From positions 1-15,748 of the forward strand of contig QHTP01000031.1 of assembly GCA_003220855.1 (NCBI GenBank): a stretch of 15,748 bases of DNA. The letters run 5' to 3'. A model generated the notes under the pieces. The model ran no database searches, was not told where the DNA came from, and worked only from the letters and a program-made list of their open reading frames with translations. Below are positions 6,717-13,576 of this stretch, piece after piece. This DNA is from Gemmatimonadota bacterium. GTDB lineage: Bacteria > Gemmatimonadota > Gemmatimonadetes > Gemmatimonadales > GWC2-71-9. A program made the position numbers and the translations under genes. How positions within the stretch are numbered: position 1 is the stretch's first letter; each line of letters starts with the position of its first letter.

Positions 6717-7751
6717 ATGCGCTCCCGGACGCAGGTCACCACGCCCGACGCGCTCCCCGACGAGCGGCTCACCGACGCCGCGCTGCGGCCGTCCGGTCTC
6801 GACGAGTTCGTCGGCCAGGCGAAGGTCAAGGAGTCGCTGCAGATCGCCATCGACGCGGCCAAGCAGCGCCGGGAGCCGCTCGACCACACCCTGTTCTTCG
6901 GGCCCCCGGGCCTCGGCAAGACGACGCTCGCGCTGCTGATGGCGAAGGAGCTCGGCGTGAATGTTCGCACCACCTCGGGCCCGGTGCTCGAGCGGCCGGG
7001 TGACCTGGTCGGCCTCCTCACGTCGCTCCAGGCGAACGACATCCTGTTCATCGACGAGGTACACCGCCTGCGCCCGGCGCTGGAGGAGTTTCTGTACCCG
7101 GCGATGGAAGACTACCGCGTGGACGTCCGCATTGCCGACGGCCCGCACGCGCAGACCATTCCGATGGCGCTCGAGCGGTTCACGCTGATCGGGGCGACCA
7201 CCCGCTTCGGGCTGCTCACGCCGCCGATGCGCGCCCGCTTCGGGCTGGTGGAGCGGCTCTCCTACTATCCGCCGGACGACCTGGCGCAGATCATCAGTCG
7301 CTCGGCCGGAATTCTCGGCGTCCCCGCCGATGTCGCCGGCATCGCCGAGATCGCCCGCCGCAGTCGCGGGACGCCGCGCGTGGCGAACCGGCTCTTGAAG
7401 CGGGTCCGCGACTACGCCCAGGTCCGCGCCGGCGGCAGGATCACGGCGCAAGTGGCGGGCGAGGCGCTGCAACGACTGGACGTGGACGAGTTCGGCCTCG
7501 ACGACATGGACGGACAGATCCTCAAGACGATCATCGAGCAGTTCGACGGCGGCCCGGTGGGACTCACCACCATCGCCGCCGCCGTGGGGGAGGATGCCGG
7601 CACGCTCGAGGAAGTGTACGAGCCGTTCCTGATGCAGCAGGGATTCCTGGCCCGCACGCCGCGCGGCCGTTGCGCCACGGGTGCCGCGTACCGGCATTTC
7701 GGATTTGCGCCGCCCCGGAGCGCGGAGCAGCCGACGATGTTCGACGGCTGA
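6717..7751 (+). CDS. ruvB: Holliday junction branch-migration ATPase RuvB
   Basis: A 344-residue AAA+ motor, full length. It shows Walker A GPPGLGKTT (62-70), Walker B ILFIDE (109-114), sensor 1 GATTR (159-163), the arginine-finger segment MRARFG (171-176, R174) and the C-terminal winged helix (GGPVGLTTIAAAVGEDAGTL, then YEPFLMQQGFLARTPRGR). It drives branch migration of junctions held by RuvA. The start chosen is the ATG at 6717. A GTG two codons upstream (6711) overlaps the previous stop and is possible, and both leave the conserved core intact. The tail APPRSAEQPTMFDG is short. The gene is followed by the long hairpin in the 83-base spacer before queA. Confidence 0.97.
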   Translation: MRSRTQVTTPDALPDERLTDAALRPSGLDEFVGQAKVKESLQIAIDAAKQRREPLDHTLFFGPPGLGKTTLALLMAKELGVNVRTTSGPVLERPGDLVGLLTSLQANDILFIDEVHRLRPALEEFLYPAMEDYRVDVRIADGPHAQTIPMALERFTLIGATTRFGLLTPPMRARFGLVERLSYYPPDDLAQIISRSAGILGVPADVAGIAEIARRSRGTPRVANRLLKRVRDYAQVRAGGRITAQVAGEALQRLDVDEFGLDDMDGQILKTIIEQFDGGPVGLTTIAAAVGEDAGTLEEVYEPFLMQQGFLARTPRGRCATGAAYRHFGFAPPRSAEQPTMFDG

Positions 7752-7755
7752 CAAG

Positions 7756-7829
7756 TGCGGAATTCGGAATGGGGAATGCGGAATCGACGCCCGCCCTTCC
7801 ATTCCGCATTCCGAATTCCACATTCCGCA
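7756..7829 (+). repeat. Long imperfect hairpin of opposed heptamer arrays between ruvB and queA
   Basis: The arms 7756-7784 and 7801-7829 pair at 25 of 29 positions around a 16-base loop. Each arm is itself a tandem heptamer array. The left arm is gcggaat, tcggaat, ggggaat, gcggaat (7757-7784). The right arm is attccgc, attccga, attccac, attccgc (7801-7828). The structure ends 5 bases before the queA ATG and leaves no Shine-Dalgarno. There is no U-run after it, so it is not a typical intrinsic terminator. Confidence 0.9.
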
Positions 7830-7834
7830 TTCTC

Positions 7835-8884
7835 ATGTACCGCGCCTCCGACTTCGCCTACACGCTCCCCCCCTCGCTCATCGCCCAAGACCCACTCCCG
7901 GACCGGGGGGCGAGCCGGCTCCTCATCCTGGATCGCACCACCGGAGCGATCCGTCACGGGCGGTTCACCGACATCGTCGATCTGGTAGCGCCCGGGGACG
8001 TCCTCGCGCTCAACGTGTCGCGCGTGATTCCGGCGAGACTACATGGGATGCGGGATGCGGGAAGCGGGATGCGTGGGCCCGGGGGCAAGGCGGAGCTGTT
8101 GCTCGTCCGCGAACTGTCCGATGGGACATGGCTCGCCATGGGACATCCCGGAGGCAAGCTCAAGCCGGGACGCCGCGTGACGCTCGGCCCGGACAGCACC
8201 GCGGAGATCGTCGAGGCCTTGGGGGGTGGACTGCGGCGGGTGCGGTTCGTCGGCCCGCTCGACGCGTCGGCCACGCTCGCCAAGTACGGCGAGGTGCCGC
8301 TCCCGCCTTATATCCGCCGCGCACCGCGCCCCGAGGATCGCGAGCGCTACCAGACGGTGTACGCGGCACACGACGGCAGCGTCGCCGCTCCCACGGCCGG
8401 GTTGCATTTCACGCGGGACTTGCTGGACCGGCTGCGCGACAAGGGCGTGGCGCTCGCCGAGCTGGATCTGCACGTCGGGCCCGGCACCTTCAAGCCGGTC
8501 GAGAGCGACGACCTCGGGCGCCATCGGATGCACGACGAGTCGTACCGGTTGAGCGAGCGTGCGGCCCGGATCATCAACCAGAGACGGGCAGCGGGAGGTC
8601 GCGTCTGGGCCGTCGGCACCACCGTCGTGCGCACGCTCGAGACGCTCGCCGGCGAAGGGGGCCACATCAGTCCGGGCGCCGGCGAGACCCGGCTCTTCAT
8701 TCACCCTCCGTACCCGTTCCGCGCGGTCGACCGCCTGCTCACGAACTTCCACCTGCCGCGCTCGACCCTGCTAATGTTGGTGTGCGCGTTCGGGGGTTAT
8801 GAGAACGTCATGCGAGCCTACGGGGAAGCCATTGAGCAACGGTATCGGTTCTACAGCTACGGCGATGCGATGGCGATCGTGTGA
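7835..8884 (+). CDS. queA: S-adenosylmethionine:tRNA ribosyltransferase-isomerase QueA
   Basis: A 349-residue enzyme that transfers and isomerises the ribose of SAM onto 7-aminomethyl-7-deazaguanine in tRNA, giving epoxyqueuosine. Family blocks are present: the N-terminal YRASDFAYTLPPSLIAQ; NVSRVIPARL (60-69); VPLPPYIRR; ERYQTVYA; GSVAAPTAGLHFT; LHVGPGTFKPV; VGTTVVRTLE; LTNFHLPRSTLLMLV; and RFYSYGDAM. The ATG at 7835 matches the E. coli N-terminus. An upstream in-frame ATG at 7769 would add only repeat-encoded residues. No ribosome site is visible because the hairpin abuts the start. Between PARL and GGK the protein has about seven extra residues (GMRDAGSGMRGPG region, 71-83) encoded by a heptamer repeat. 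The stop overlaps the tgt GTG. Confidence 0.96.
   Translation: MYRASDFAYTLPPSLIAQDPLPDRGASRLLILDRTTGAIRHGRFTDIVDLVAPGDVLALNVSRVIPARLHGMRDAGSGMRGPGGKAELLLVRELSDGTWLAMGHPGGKLKPGRRVTLGPDSTAEIVEALGGGLRRVRFVGPLDASATLAKYGEVPLPPYIRRAPRPEDRERYQTVYAAHDGSVAAPTAGLHFTRDLLDRLRDKGVALAELDLHVGPGTFKPVESDDLGRHRMHDESYRLSERAARIINQRRAAGGRVWAVGTTVVRTLETLAGEGGHISPGAGETRLFIHPPYPFRAVDRLLTNFHLPRSTLLMLVCAFGGYENVMRAYGEAIEQRYRFYSYGDAMAIV
8045..8072 (+). repeat. In-frame heptamer repeat gggatgc x4 inside queA
   Basis: Units: gggatgc (8045-8051), gggatgc (8052-8058), gggaagc (8059-8065) and gggatgc (8066-8072). Read in another phase the unit is gcgggat, one base from the gcggaat heptamer of the hairpin 260 bases upstream. 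It encodes residues 71-80 of QueA, where E. coli QueA is about seven residues (three 7-base units) shorter. Confidence 0.85.
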
Positions 8885-10101
8885 ACGCGGAACGCGTTGA
8901 TTCGCGCGTGTTCGACTTCACAGTCGACGCGACGTCTGGTTGCGCTCGCAGCGGCACCCTCGAGCTCCCCCACGGCACCGTGGAGACTCCGTGCTTCATG
9001 CCCGTCGGGACTCAAGGGACCGTGCGGGCGCTTTCGCCCAACGATCTTCGCGCCGCGGGTGCCACGCTCGTGCTCGCGAACACCTATCACCTGCACGTGC
9101 GTCCCGGCGAGCAGGTGGTGGCCCAGCTCGGTGCGCTGCACCGCTTCATGGCCTGGGATCGACCGCTGCTCACGGACTCGGGCGGCTTCCAGGTGTTCTC
9201 GCTCGAGGGCTTCCGGCGCGTAGACGAGGACGGTGTCGAGTTCCAGAGCCATGTGGACGGCGGCCGTCGCAGGCTCACGCCCGAGCGCGCCACGGAGATC
9301 CAGTGGACCCTGGGCGCCGACATCGCGATGGCGTTCGACCACGTGGTGCCCGGGGGCGCGGACGCGGCGACCGCCCGCGACGCGCTGGAGCGGACGCTGC
9401 GGTGGCTGGAGCGGTGCGGGAAACGGCACGAGGAGCTGAAGGCGTCACACGACGCCACGACCCCACGTTCCACGGTTGAGGCCGGGCATTCCTTGCAACG
9501 TGGCGTCCTGGCGTCGTGCGACCAGACGTTATGGCCGATCCTGCAAGGGGGCGCTCATCTGCAGCTGCGGACAGAAGGTCTTCGACGCGTCCTCGACCTG
9601 GGCTCCTGGACCGGCATCGCCATCGGTGGCCTCTCCGTCGGCGAGCCCAAGGCCGTCATGTACGACATGCTCGAGCGGCTCGAGCCGAAGCTCCCCGCTC
9701 TGCCGCGTTATCTTATGGGCGTGGGGTTTCCGGAGGACCTGGTGGCGGCGGTGGAGCGCGGCGTGGATCTGTTCGACTGCGTGGCGCCGACGCGCCATGG
9801 GCGGAACGGCTCGGCCTTCACGCCCGACGGCCCGGTGAACATTCGCAACGCCGAGCACCGCGAGGATCCGCGGCCGCTCGACGACTCGTGCGACTGCGAG
9901 ACGTGCACCACGTTCTCGCGGGGTTATCTTCGGCATCTGTTCGTGGCGGAAGAGCTGCTGGGCCTGAGACTCTTGTCACTGCACAACGTCCGCTACCTGA
10001 TCCGGCTCGCAGAGGACATGCGAGCCGCGATCCGGCGGAACGCCTTCGGTCCGTGGGCCGATGCCTGGCGCCGCCGCTACCTGCGATCGGGATCCGCATG
10101 A
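8881..10101 (+). CDS. tgt: tRNA-guanine transglycosylase Tgt with an internal insertion
   Basis: A 406-residue queuine-pathway enzyme that exchanges guanine-34 of tRNA for preQ1. Active-site residues are present: D99 (LTDSGGFQVFS), nucleophile D299 (DLFDCVAPTRHGRNG), and the zinc site C337, C339, C342 and H368. These are offset by exactly 35 from E. coli C302, C304, C307 and H333. About 25 of those extra residues sit in one block, about 188-214, between ERCGKRHEELK and TLWPILQGG; E. coli has no counterpart there. That block coincides with a 79-base palindrome. The rest is collinear, so the enzyme is probably active. The GTG start overlaps the queA stop. The stop overlaps yajC (ATGA). The queA-tgt-yajC order is classical. 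Confidence 0.96.
   Translation: MNAERVDSRVFDFTVDATSGCARSGTLELPHGTVETPCFMPVGTQGTVRALSPNDLRAAGATLVLANTYHLHVRPGEQVVAQLGALHRFMAWDRPLLTDSGGFQVFSLEGFRRVDEDGVEFQSHVDGGRRRLTPERATEIQWTLGADIAMAFDHVVPGGADAATARDALERTLRWLERCGKRHEELKASHDATTPRSTVEAGHSLQRGVLASCDQTLWPILQGGAHLQLRTEGLRRVLDLGSWTGIAIGGLSVGEPKAVMYDMLERLEPKLPALPRYLMGVGFPEDLVAAVERGVDLFDCVAPTRHGRNGSAFTPDGPVNIRNAEHREDPRPLDDSCDCETCTTFSRGYLRHLFVAEELLGLRLLSLHNVRYLIRLAEDMRAAIRRNAFGPWADAWRRRYLRSGSA
9444..9522 (+). repeat. 79-base imperfect palindrome inserted in frame in tgt
   Basis: Arms 9444-9469 and 9497-9522 pair at 23 of 26 positions. Pairing continues inward to 9475/9491 (27 of 32), leaving a 15-base loop (9476-9490). The element spans residues A188 to D214 of Tgt, the same block that is extra relative to E. 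coli Tgt. Sub-repeats ggcgtcct (9502-9509) and ggcgtcgt (9510-9517) resemble the ggcgtcta octamer upstream of the DnaB-like gene. Confidence 0.85.
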
Positions 10102-10433
10102 CCGCGCACCCAATGCTCGCCCTGCTCTTCGCCCCCTCGGGCCAGAACGCCTCAGGGGGGCTCACCATTTTCCTCGTCCAGATCGCCGCGCTGATCGCGA
10201 TCTTCTACGTCATGCTCATCCGACCCCAGCGCAAGCAGCAGGAGCGCCACCGTCAGCTGCTGGCCTCGTTGCAGCGCGGCGACAAAATCGTGACCTCGGG
10301 CGGCATCATCGGCGAGGTCGTGCACCTGAAGGACGACGAGGTGACCGTGAAGAGCGGCGAGTCGCGCGTCGTCGTGATGCGCACCAACATCGCGAACATC
10401 CTCAACCGGTCGATCGAAGCCAAGCCCCAGTGA
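10098..10433 (+). CDS. yajC: Preprotein translocase accessory subunit YajC
   Basis: A 111-residue single-pass inner-membrane protein associated with SecDF. It has a short N-terminal region, one transmembrane helix (about 21-41, TIFLVQIAALIAIFYVMLI), then the family signature RPQRKQQERH and GDKIVTSGGIIGEVVHL. Length is typical. The ATG overlaps the tgt stop (ATGA), and the stop overlaps the def GTG. In many genomes secD and secF follow yajC; here def and fmt follow instead, so secDF must be elsewhere. Confidence 0.96.
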   Translation: MTAHPMLALLFAPSGQNASGGLTIFLVQIAALIAIFYVMLIRPQRKQQERHRQLLASLQRGDKIVTSGGIIGEVVHLKDDEVTVKSGESRVVVMRTNIANILNRSIEAKPQ

Positions 10434-10978
10434 CGGTCCGCATGCTCCACCTGCTCGGCTCGCCCGTGCTGCGGCAGCGCGCGGCGCCCGTGGCCTCCGT
10501 CGACGCCGCGGTACGCGAACTGGTGGACGACCTGTTGGACACCATGCGGGCGGCCAAGGGTGTGGGGCTCGCCGCCAATCAGGTCGGGATCGCCCGCCGC
10601 GTGGCCGTGGTGGACGTCGGCGAGGACGATCCCCCACCCCTGGTCCTCGTCAACCCGCGGATCGTCACGGCCTCGGACGAGCGCGAGACGGCTGAAGAGG
10701 GCTGTCTCTCGATTCCCGATATCTACGGCGAGGTGGAGCGCGCCCTCAGCGTGACGCTCGAAGCCCTTGACCGCGACGGCCGGTCCTACCGCACCGAGCT
10801 TTCGGGGTTCAAGGCGCGGGCCGTGCAACACGAGATCGATCACCTCGACGGCGTGCTGTTCCTCGACCATCTCAGCGCCGTGAAGCGCGGCCTGCTGCTC
10901 GCCAAATGGAAGAAAGCCCGCAAAGGGCAGTCGGGGTACCTGAAGGAGGTCACGCCGGAGCCGGCGGGCGAGCTTTAG
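10430..10978 (+). CDS. def: Peptide deformylase
   Basis: A 182-residue metal hydrolase that removes the formyl group from nascent N-formyl-methionine. All three motifs are intact: GVGLAANQVG (44-53, Q51), EGCLS (90-94, metal ligand C92) and QHEIDHLDG (133-141, ligands H134 and H138, catalytic E135). The GTG at 10430 overlaps the yajC TGA. An ATG four codons in (10442) also precedes all conserved residues and could be the true start. The gene ends in TAG with fmt starting at the very next base, so deformylase and formyltransferase are made together. Confidence 0.96.
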   Translation: MTVRMLHLLGSPVLRQRAAPVASVDAAVRELVDDLLDTMRAAKGVGLAANQVGIARRVAVVDVGEDDPPPLVLVNPRIVTASDERETAEEGCLSIPDIYGEVERALSVTLEALDRDGRSYRTELSGFKARAVQHEIDHLDGVLFLDHLSAVKRGLLLAKWKKARKGQSGYLKEVTPEPAGEL

Positions 10979-11914
10979 GTGCGCGTCGTCTTTTTCGGAA
11001 CGCCCGAGTTCGCGGTCCCGCCGCTCGAAGCGCTGCTGGGCGAGGGCTTCGACGTCGTCGCGGCGGTCACGCAGCCCGACAAGCCGCAGGGCCGCTCGCG
11101 CTCAACCGCCGTACCGCCGCCCGTCAAGCTGGCCGCCGAGGCCGAGGGCGTGCCGGTGCTCCAGCCGGAGCGGCCCTCCGACCCCGATTTCGTCGCGCAG
11201 GTACGCGCCCTGGCCCCCGACGTGGGGGTGGTGGTCGCCTACGGGCACATCCTCAAGCCCGACCTCCTCGCGGTGCCGCAACGCGGCATGATCAACGTCC
11301 ATCCTTCGCTCCTCCCCGAGCTGCGCGGCGCGGCTCCCGTCGAGTGGGCCATCCTGAACGGTCTCGAGAAGACCGGCGTCACGATCATGCTGATGGACTC
11401 GGGGCTCGACTCGGGCCCGATCCTCCATCAGATCCCGCACCATATCGACCCCGAGGTCACGGGCGGCGAGCTGTCCGAGCATCTCTCCGAAATGGGCGCG
11501 CAGGCGCTCGTCGAGGCGCTAGCGCTGCTCGAGACCGATGGGCTTCGGCCGCGGCCCCAGGATCACGCCCGCGCCACCTACGCCCCCAAGCTCACACGCG
11601 CCGCCGCGCGCATCGACTGGATCGAGCCCGCGGCGCGCGTCGCCCGGGTGATCCGAGGCCTCGACCCCAGGCCGGGCGCGTGGACCGAGCTGGACGGACG
11701 GGAGGTGAAGCTGTTCGGCGTGCGTGTGCTGGACGAGAGCGGCCCCCCCCTCCCCCTCCCCGGTGAGGTGCGCACGACGGGTGACCGATTACGAATCGCG
11801 ACGGGCCAGGGGGCGGTGGAGGTGGAAGCAGTCCAACCCGCCGGCAAGTCGCGCATGGCCGCCCCCGACTGGGTGCGCGGGCGCGGGGTGCAGGCGGGCC
11901 AACGGTTCACGTGA
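10979..11914 (+). CDS. fmt: Methionyl-tRNA formyltransferase
   Basis: A 311-residue enzyme that formylates initiator Met-tRNA using 10-formyl-tetrahydrofolate. The N-terminal Rossmann domain begins MRVVFFGTPEFAVPPLEALL. Catalytic N106, H108 and D144 occupy the same positions as in E. coli (INVHPSLLPELRGAAPVEWA and MDSGLDSGPIL). The C-terminal OB-fold tRNA-binding domain starts near residue 205. A Pro-rich turn (about residues 256-260, PPLPLP) is encoded by a C-rich tract with eight consecutive C at 11743-11750, a possible slippage site. The GTG follows the def TAG directly. The TGA overlaps the thiE GTG. Confidence 0.96.
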   Translation: MRVVFFGTPEFAVPPLEALLGEGFDVVAAVTQPDKPQGRSRSTAVPPPVKLAAEAEGVPVLQPERPSDPDFVAQVRALAPDVGVVVAYGHILKPDLLAVPQRGMINVHPSLLPELRGAAPVEWAILNGLEKTGVTIMLMDSGLDSGPILHQIPHHIDPEVTGGELSEHLSEMGAQALVEALALLETDGLRPRPQDHARATYAPKLTRAAARIDWIEPAARVARVIRGLDPRPGAWTELDGREVKLFGVRVLDESGPPLPLPGEVRTTGDRLRIATGQGAVEVEAVQPAGKSRMAAPDWVRGRGVQAGQRFT

Positions 11915-12537
11915 CGCGAGCCGGGAAAGCAGGGCTCCCGCGGCTACACGCCATCACCGACGACGGGATCGCCCGCCGGCCCGACTTGGACGACGTCGCC
12001 CGCGCGCTGGCGGCGGGCGGGGGCGAGCGCCTCGCCTTGCACGCCCGCGGCCGCACCCTCACGGGCCTGGAACACTACCAGCTCGCTATCCGTCTGTCCG
12101 TCTATCCGTCTACCCGTCTATTCGTGAACGACCGCCTCGACGTGGCGCTCGCCGTCGGAGCTGCGGGAGTTCAGCTGGGCGCCGCGGGTCTCGACCCGCA
12201 GGACGCCCGCCGGCTCGACACTCGGTGGTGGATCGGCAAGTCGGTGCACGACTTGGGCGAGGCGACAGCCGCGCGCGCCAGCGGAGCCGACTATCTTTTG
12301 GTAGGGCCGGTGTACCGCACCGCGACCCATCCCGACCGCGAGCCGCTAGGACTGGCGCGGCTCGCGCCCATCATCGGATTGGGCCTCCCGGTGATCGCCA
12401 TCGGCGGGGTGACGCCCCCGCGGGTCGGCGCGGTACGGCGAGCGGGCGCCTACGGCGTCGCGGCGATCCGGGCGCTGTGGGACGCCGCCGATCCTGCCGG
12501 GGCGGCGCGGGAGATGCTCGAGGAGTGGCAGTCGTGA
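11911..12537 (+). CDS. thiE: Thiamine-phosphate synthase (ThiE/TenI superfamily)
   Basis: A 208-residue TIM-barrel protein. ThiE joins the pyrimidine and thiazole phosphates to give thiamine phosphate. Recognisable parts: LHAITDD (12-18), LFVNDRLDVALAVGAAGVQL (70-89), IGKSVHD (108-114), ADYLLVGPVYRTATHP (126-141), VIAIGGVTP (161-169) and the C-terminal GVAAIRALW. The usual pyrophosphate-binding Q-x-R-x-K segment is replaced by LALHARGRT (41-49), so a TenI-like or divergent activity cannot be excluded. Residues 59-72, a helix and strand before VND, are encoded by five octamers rather than a normal helix sequence. The co-operonic thiS and thiG favour a thiamine role. GTG starts overlap on both sides. 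Confidence 0.88.
   Translation: MTRAGKAGLPRLHAITDDGIARRPDLDDVARALAAGGGERLALHARGRTLTGLEHYQLAIRLSVYPSTRLFVNDRLDVALAVGAAGVQLGAAGLDPQDARRLDTRWWIGKSVHDLGEATAARASGADYLLVGPVYRTATHPDREPLGLARLAPIIGLGLPVIAIGGVTPPRVGAVRRAGAYGVAAIRALWDAADPAGAAREMLEEWQS
12086..12125 (+). repeat. Five in-frame octamers inside thiE
   Basis: Consecutive units: ctatccgt (12086-12093), ctgtccgt (12094-12101), ctatccgt (12102-12109), ctacccgt (12110-12117) and ctattcgt (12118-12125). The core cgtcta is the reverse complement of the tagacg core in the array at 3733-3764. The array encodes about residues 59-72 of ThiE (RLSVYPSTRLF). Confidence 0.88.
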
Positions 12538-12746
12538 ACGATTCGATCGACGTCATGGTGAACGGCGAGTCGCGGACGGTGACCCGCGGCGTCACGCTGC
12601 TCGAGCTGCTCCGTGCGCTCGAGCTCGACCCCCGCGCCGTGGTGGTCGAGCACAACCGCGCGATCGTGCGGCGCCCCAGGCTTGGCGACGTGACGGTGGC
12701 CGCGGGCGACGCGATCGAGCTGGTGCATTTCGTGGGAGGGGGCTGA
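12534..12746 (+). CDS. thiS: Sulfur carrier protein ThiS
   Basis: A 70-residue ubiquitin-fold sulfur carrier ending in the required Gly-Gly (VHFVGGG). The C-terminal Gly is adenylated and converted to a thiocarboxylate that supplies sulfur to ThiG. Family features include MVNGES near the N-terminus, LLELLRALELDPRAVVVEHN, and AIVRR followed by GDAIELVHFVGGG. The GTG at 12534 overlaps the thiE TGA. An internal ATG (12555) would delete the first strand. thiG follows after four bases. No adenylyltransferase (ThiF) or glycine oxidase/ThiH is in the window. Confidence 0.95.
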   Translation: MNDSIDVMVNGESRTVTRGVTLLELLRALELDPRAVVVEHNRAIVRRPRLGDVTVAAGDAIELVHFVGGG

Positions 12747-12750
12747 CCGC

Positions 12751-13548
12751 ATGACCACAGCCGTAGATACCGTCCGGGACACCCCGTTCGCCGTCGGCGG
12801 CCGCACGTTCCACTCGCGCCTCATGGTGGGCACCGGCAAGTATCGCGACAATGAGACGATGGCTCGCGCCATCGAGGCATCGGGCGCGGAAGTCGTGACC
12901 GTGGCCGTGCGTCGCGTGGACCTCGATCGCTCGAAGGACACGGGGATCCTGCACCACCTCGATCCCAACCGGTTCTTCCTGCTCGCGAACACCGCGGGCT
13001 GCTTCACGGCCGACGACGCCGTGCGCTACGCCCGCCTGGCGCGCGAAGCCGGGTTCAACGAGTTCGTCAAGCTCGAAGTGATCGGCGACCAGGAGACGCT
13101 CCTCCCCGATGTCCAGGGCCTGCTGGACGCGGCACGCACCCTGGTCAAGGACGGCTTCAAGGTGCTGGCCTATACGAACGAGGATCTCGTCACCGCGCTG
13201 CGTCTCGAGGAGGCGGGCTGCGCCGCGGTGATGCCGCTGGCGTCGCCGATCGGCAGCGGGCTCGGACTCCTGAACCCGTACGGCGTCCGGACGATCAAGC
13301 GGCGTCTCACCGTGCCGGTCGTGGTGGACGCCGGCGTCGGGACCGCGTCGGACGCGTGCGTGACGATGGAGCAGGGCGTCGACGGCATCCTGATGAACAC
13401 CGCACTGGCCGCGGCCCGAGACCCCGTGGGCATGGCGCACGCGATGCGGCTGGCGGTCGAGGCCGGCCGGACCGCCTACCTCGCGGGCCGCATGCCGAAG
13501 CGGGAGGTGGCCGTGCCGTCGTCGCCGCTCGAAGGAATGCTGGATTAG
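12751..13548 (+). CDS. thiG: Thiazole synthase ThiG
   Basis: A 265-residue TIM-barrel enzyme that condenses 1-deoxyxylulose 5-phosphate, dehydroglycine and ThiS thiocarboxylate into the thiazole phosphate. It shows SRLMVGTGKY (22-31), EVVTVAVRRVDL (47-58), NTAGCFTADDAVRYARLARE, the Schiff-base lysine K107 in FVKLEVIGD, VMPLASPIGSGLGLLNP, VPVVVDAGVGTASDA and MEQGVDGILMNTAL. The ATG at 12751 is preceded by GGAGG about 11 bases upstream inside the thiS end. The TAG stop lies within the probable initiation region of rsmB. Confidence 0.97.
   Translation: MTTAVDTVRDTPFAVGGRTFHSRLMVGTGKYRDNETMARAIEASGAEVVTVAVRRVDLDRSKDTGILHHLDPNRFFLLANTAGCFTADDAVRYARLAREAGFNEFVKLEVIGDQETLLPDVQGLLDAARTLVKDGFKVLAYTNEDLVTALRLEEAGCAAVMPLASPIGSGLGLLNPYGVRTIKRRLTVPVVVDAGVGTASDACVTMEQGVDGILMNTALAAARDPVGMAHAMRLAVEAGRTAYLAGRMPKREVAVPSSPLEGMLD
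13531..13546 (+). promoter_or_regulatory. Ribosome site and possible AUU start of rsmB
   Basis: GAAGGA (13531-13536) sits 7 bases before an ATT at 13544 that overlaps the thiG TAG and is in frame with rsmB. Starting there adds 11 residues (SDATAARRAA after the initiator) that continue the first helix expected in RsmB. No ATG, GTG or TTG lies upstream of 13577 in this frame, and no Shine-Dalgarno precedes the TTG at 13577. Confidence 0.45.
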
Positions 13549-13576
13549 CGACGCCACCGCCGCCCGGCGCGCGGCG

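Noticed and set aside
6519..7823. 434-residue minus-strand open frame
   Set aside because: Antisense to ruvB and the heptamer hairpin; its N-terminus is simply translated repeat.
7756..7829. Hairpin as an intrinsic terminator after ruvB
   Set aside because: No U-run follows either arm and the queA start is only 5 bases away; the arms are tandem heptamers like other repeats here.
7670..7834. Extended N-terminus for QueA
   Set aside because: The extra residues are encoded by the repeat hairpin and the end of ruvB, while the family N-terminus begins exactly at the ATG at 7835.
10943..10950. Perfect Shine-Dalgarno-like aaggaggt inside def
   Set aside because: It is 28 bases upstream of the fmt GTG, too far to serve it, and no other start follows at a suitable distance; it simply encodes the Lys-Glu-Val segment.
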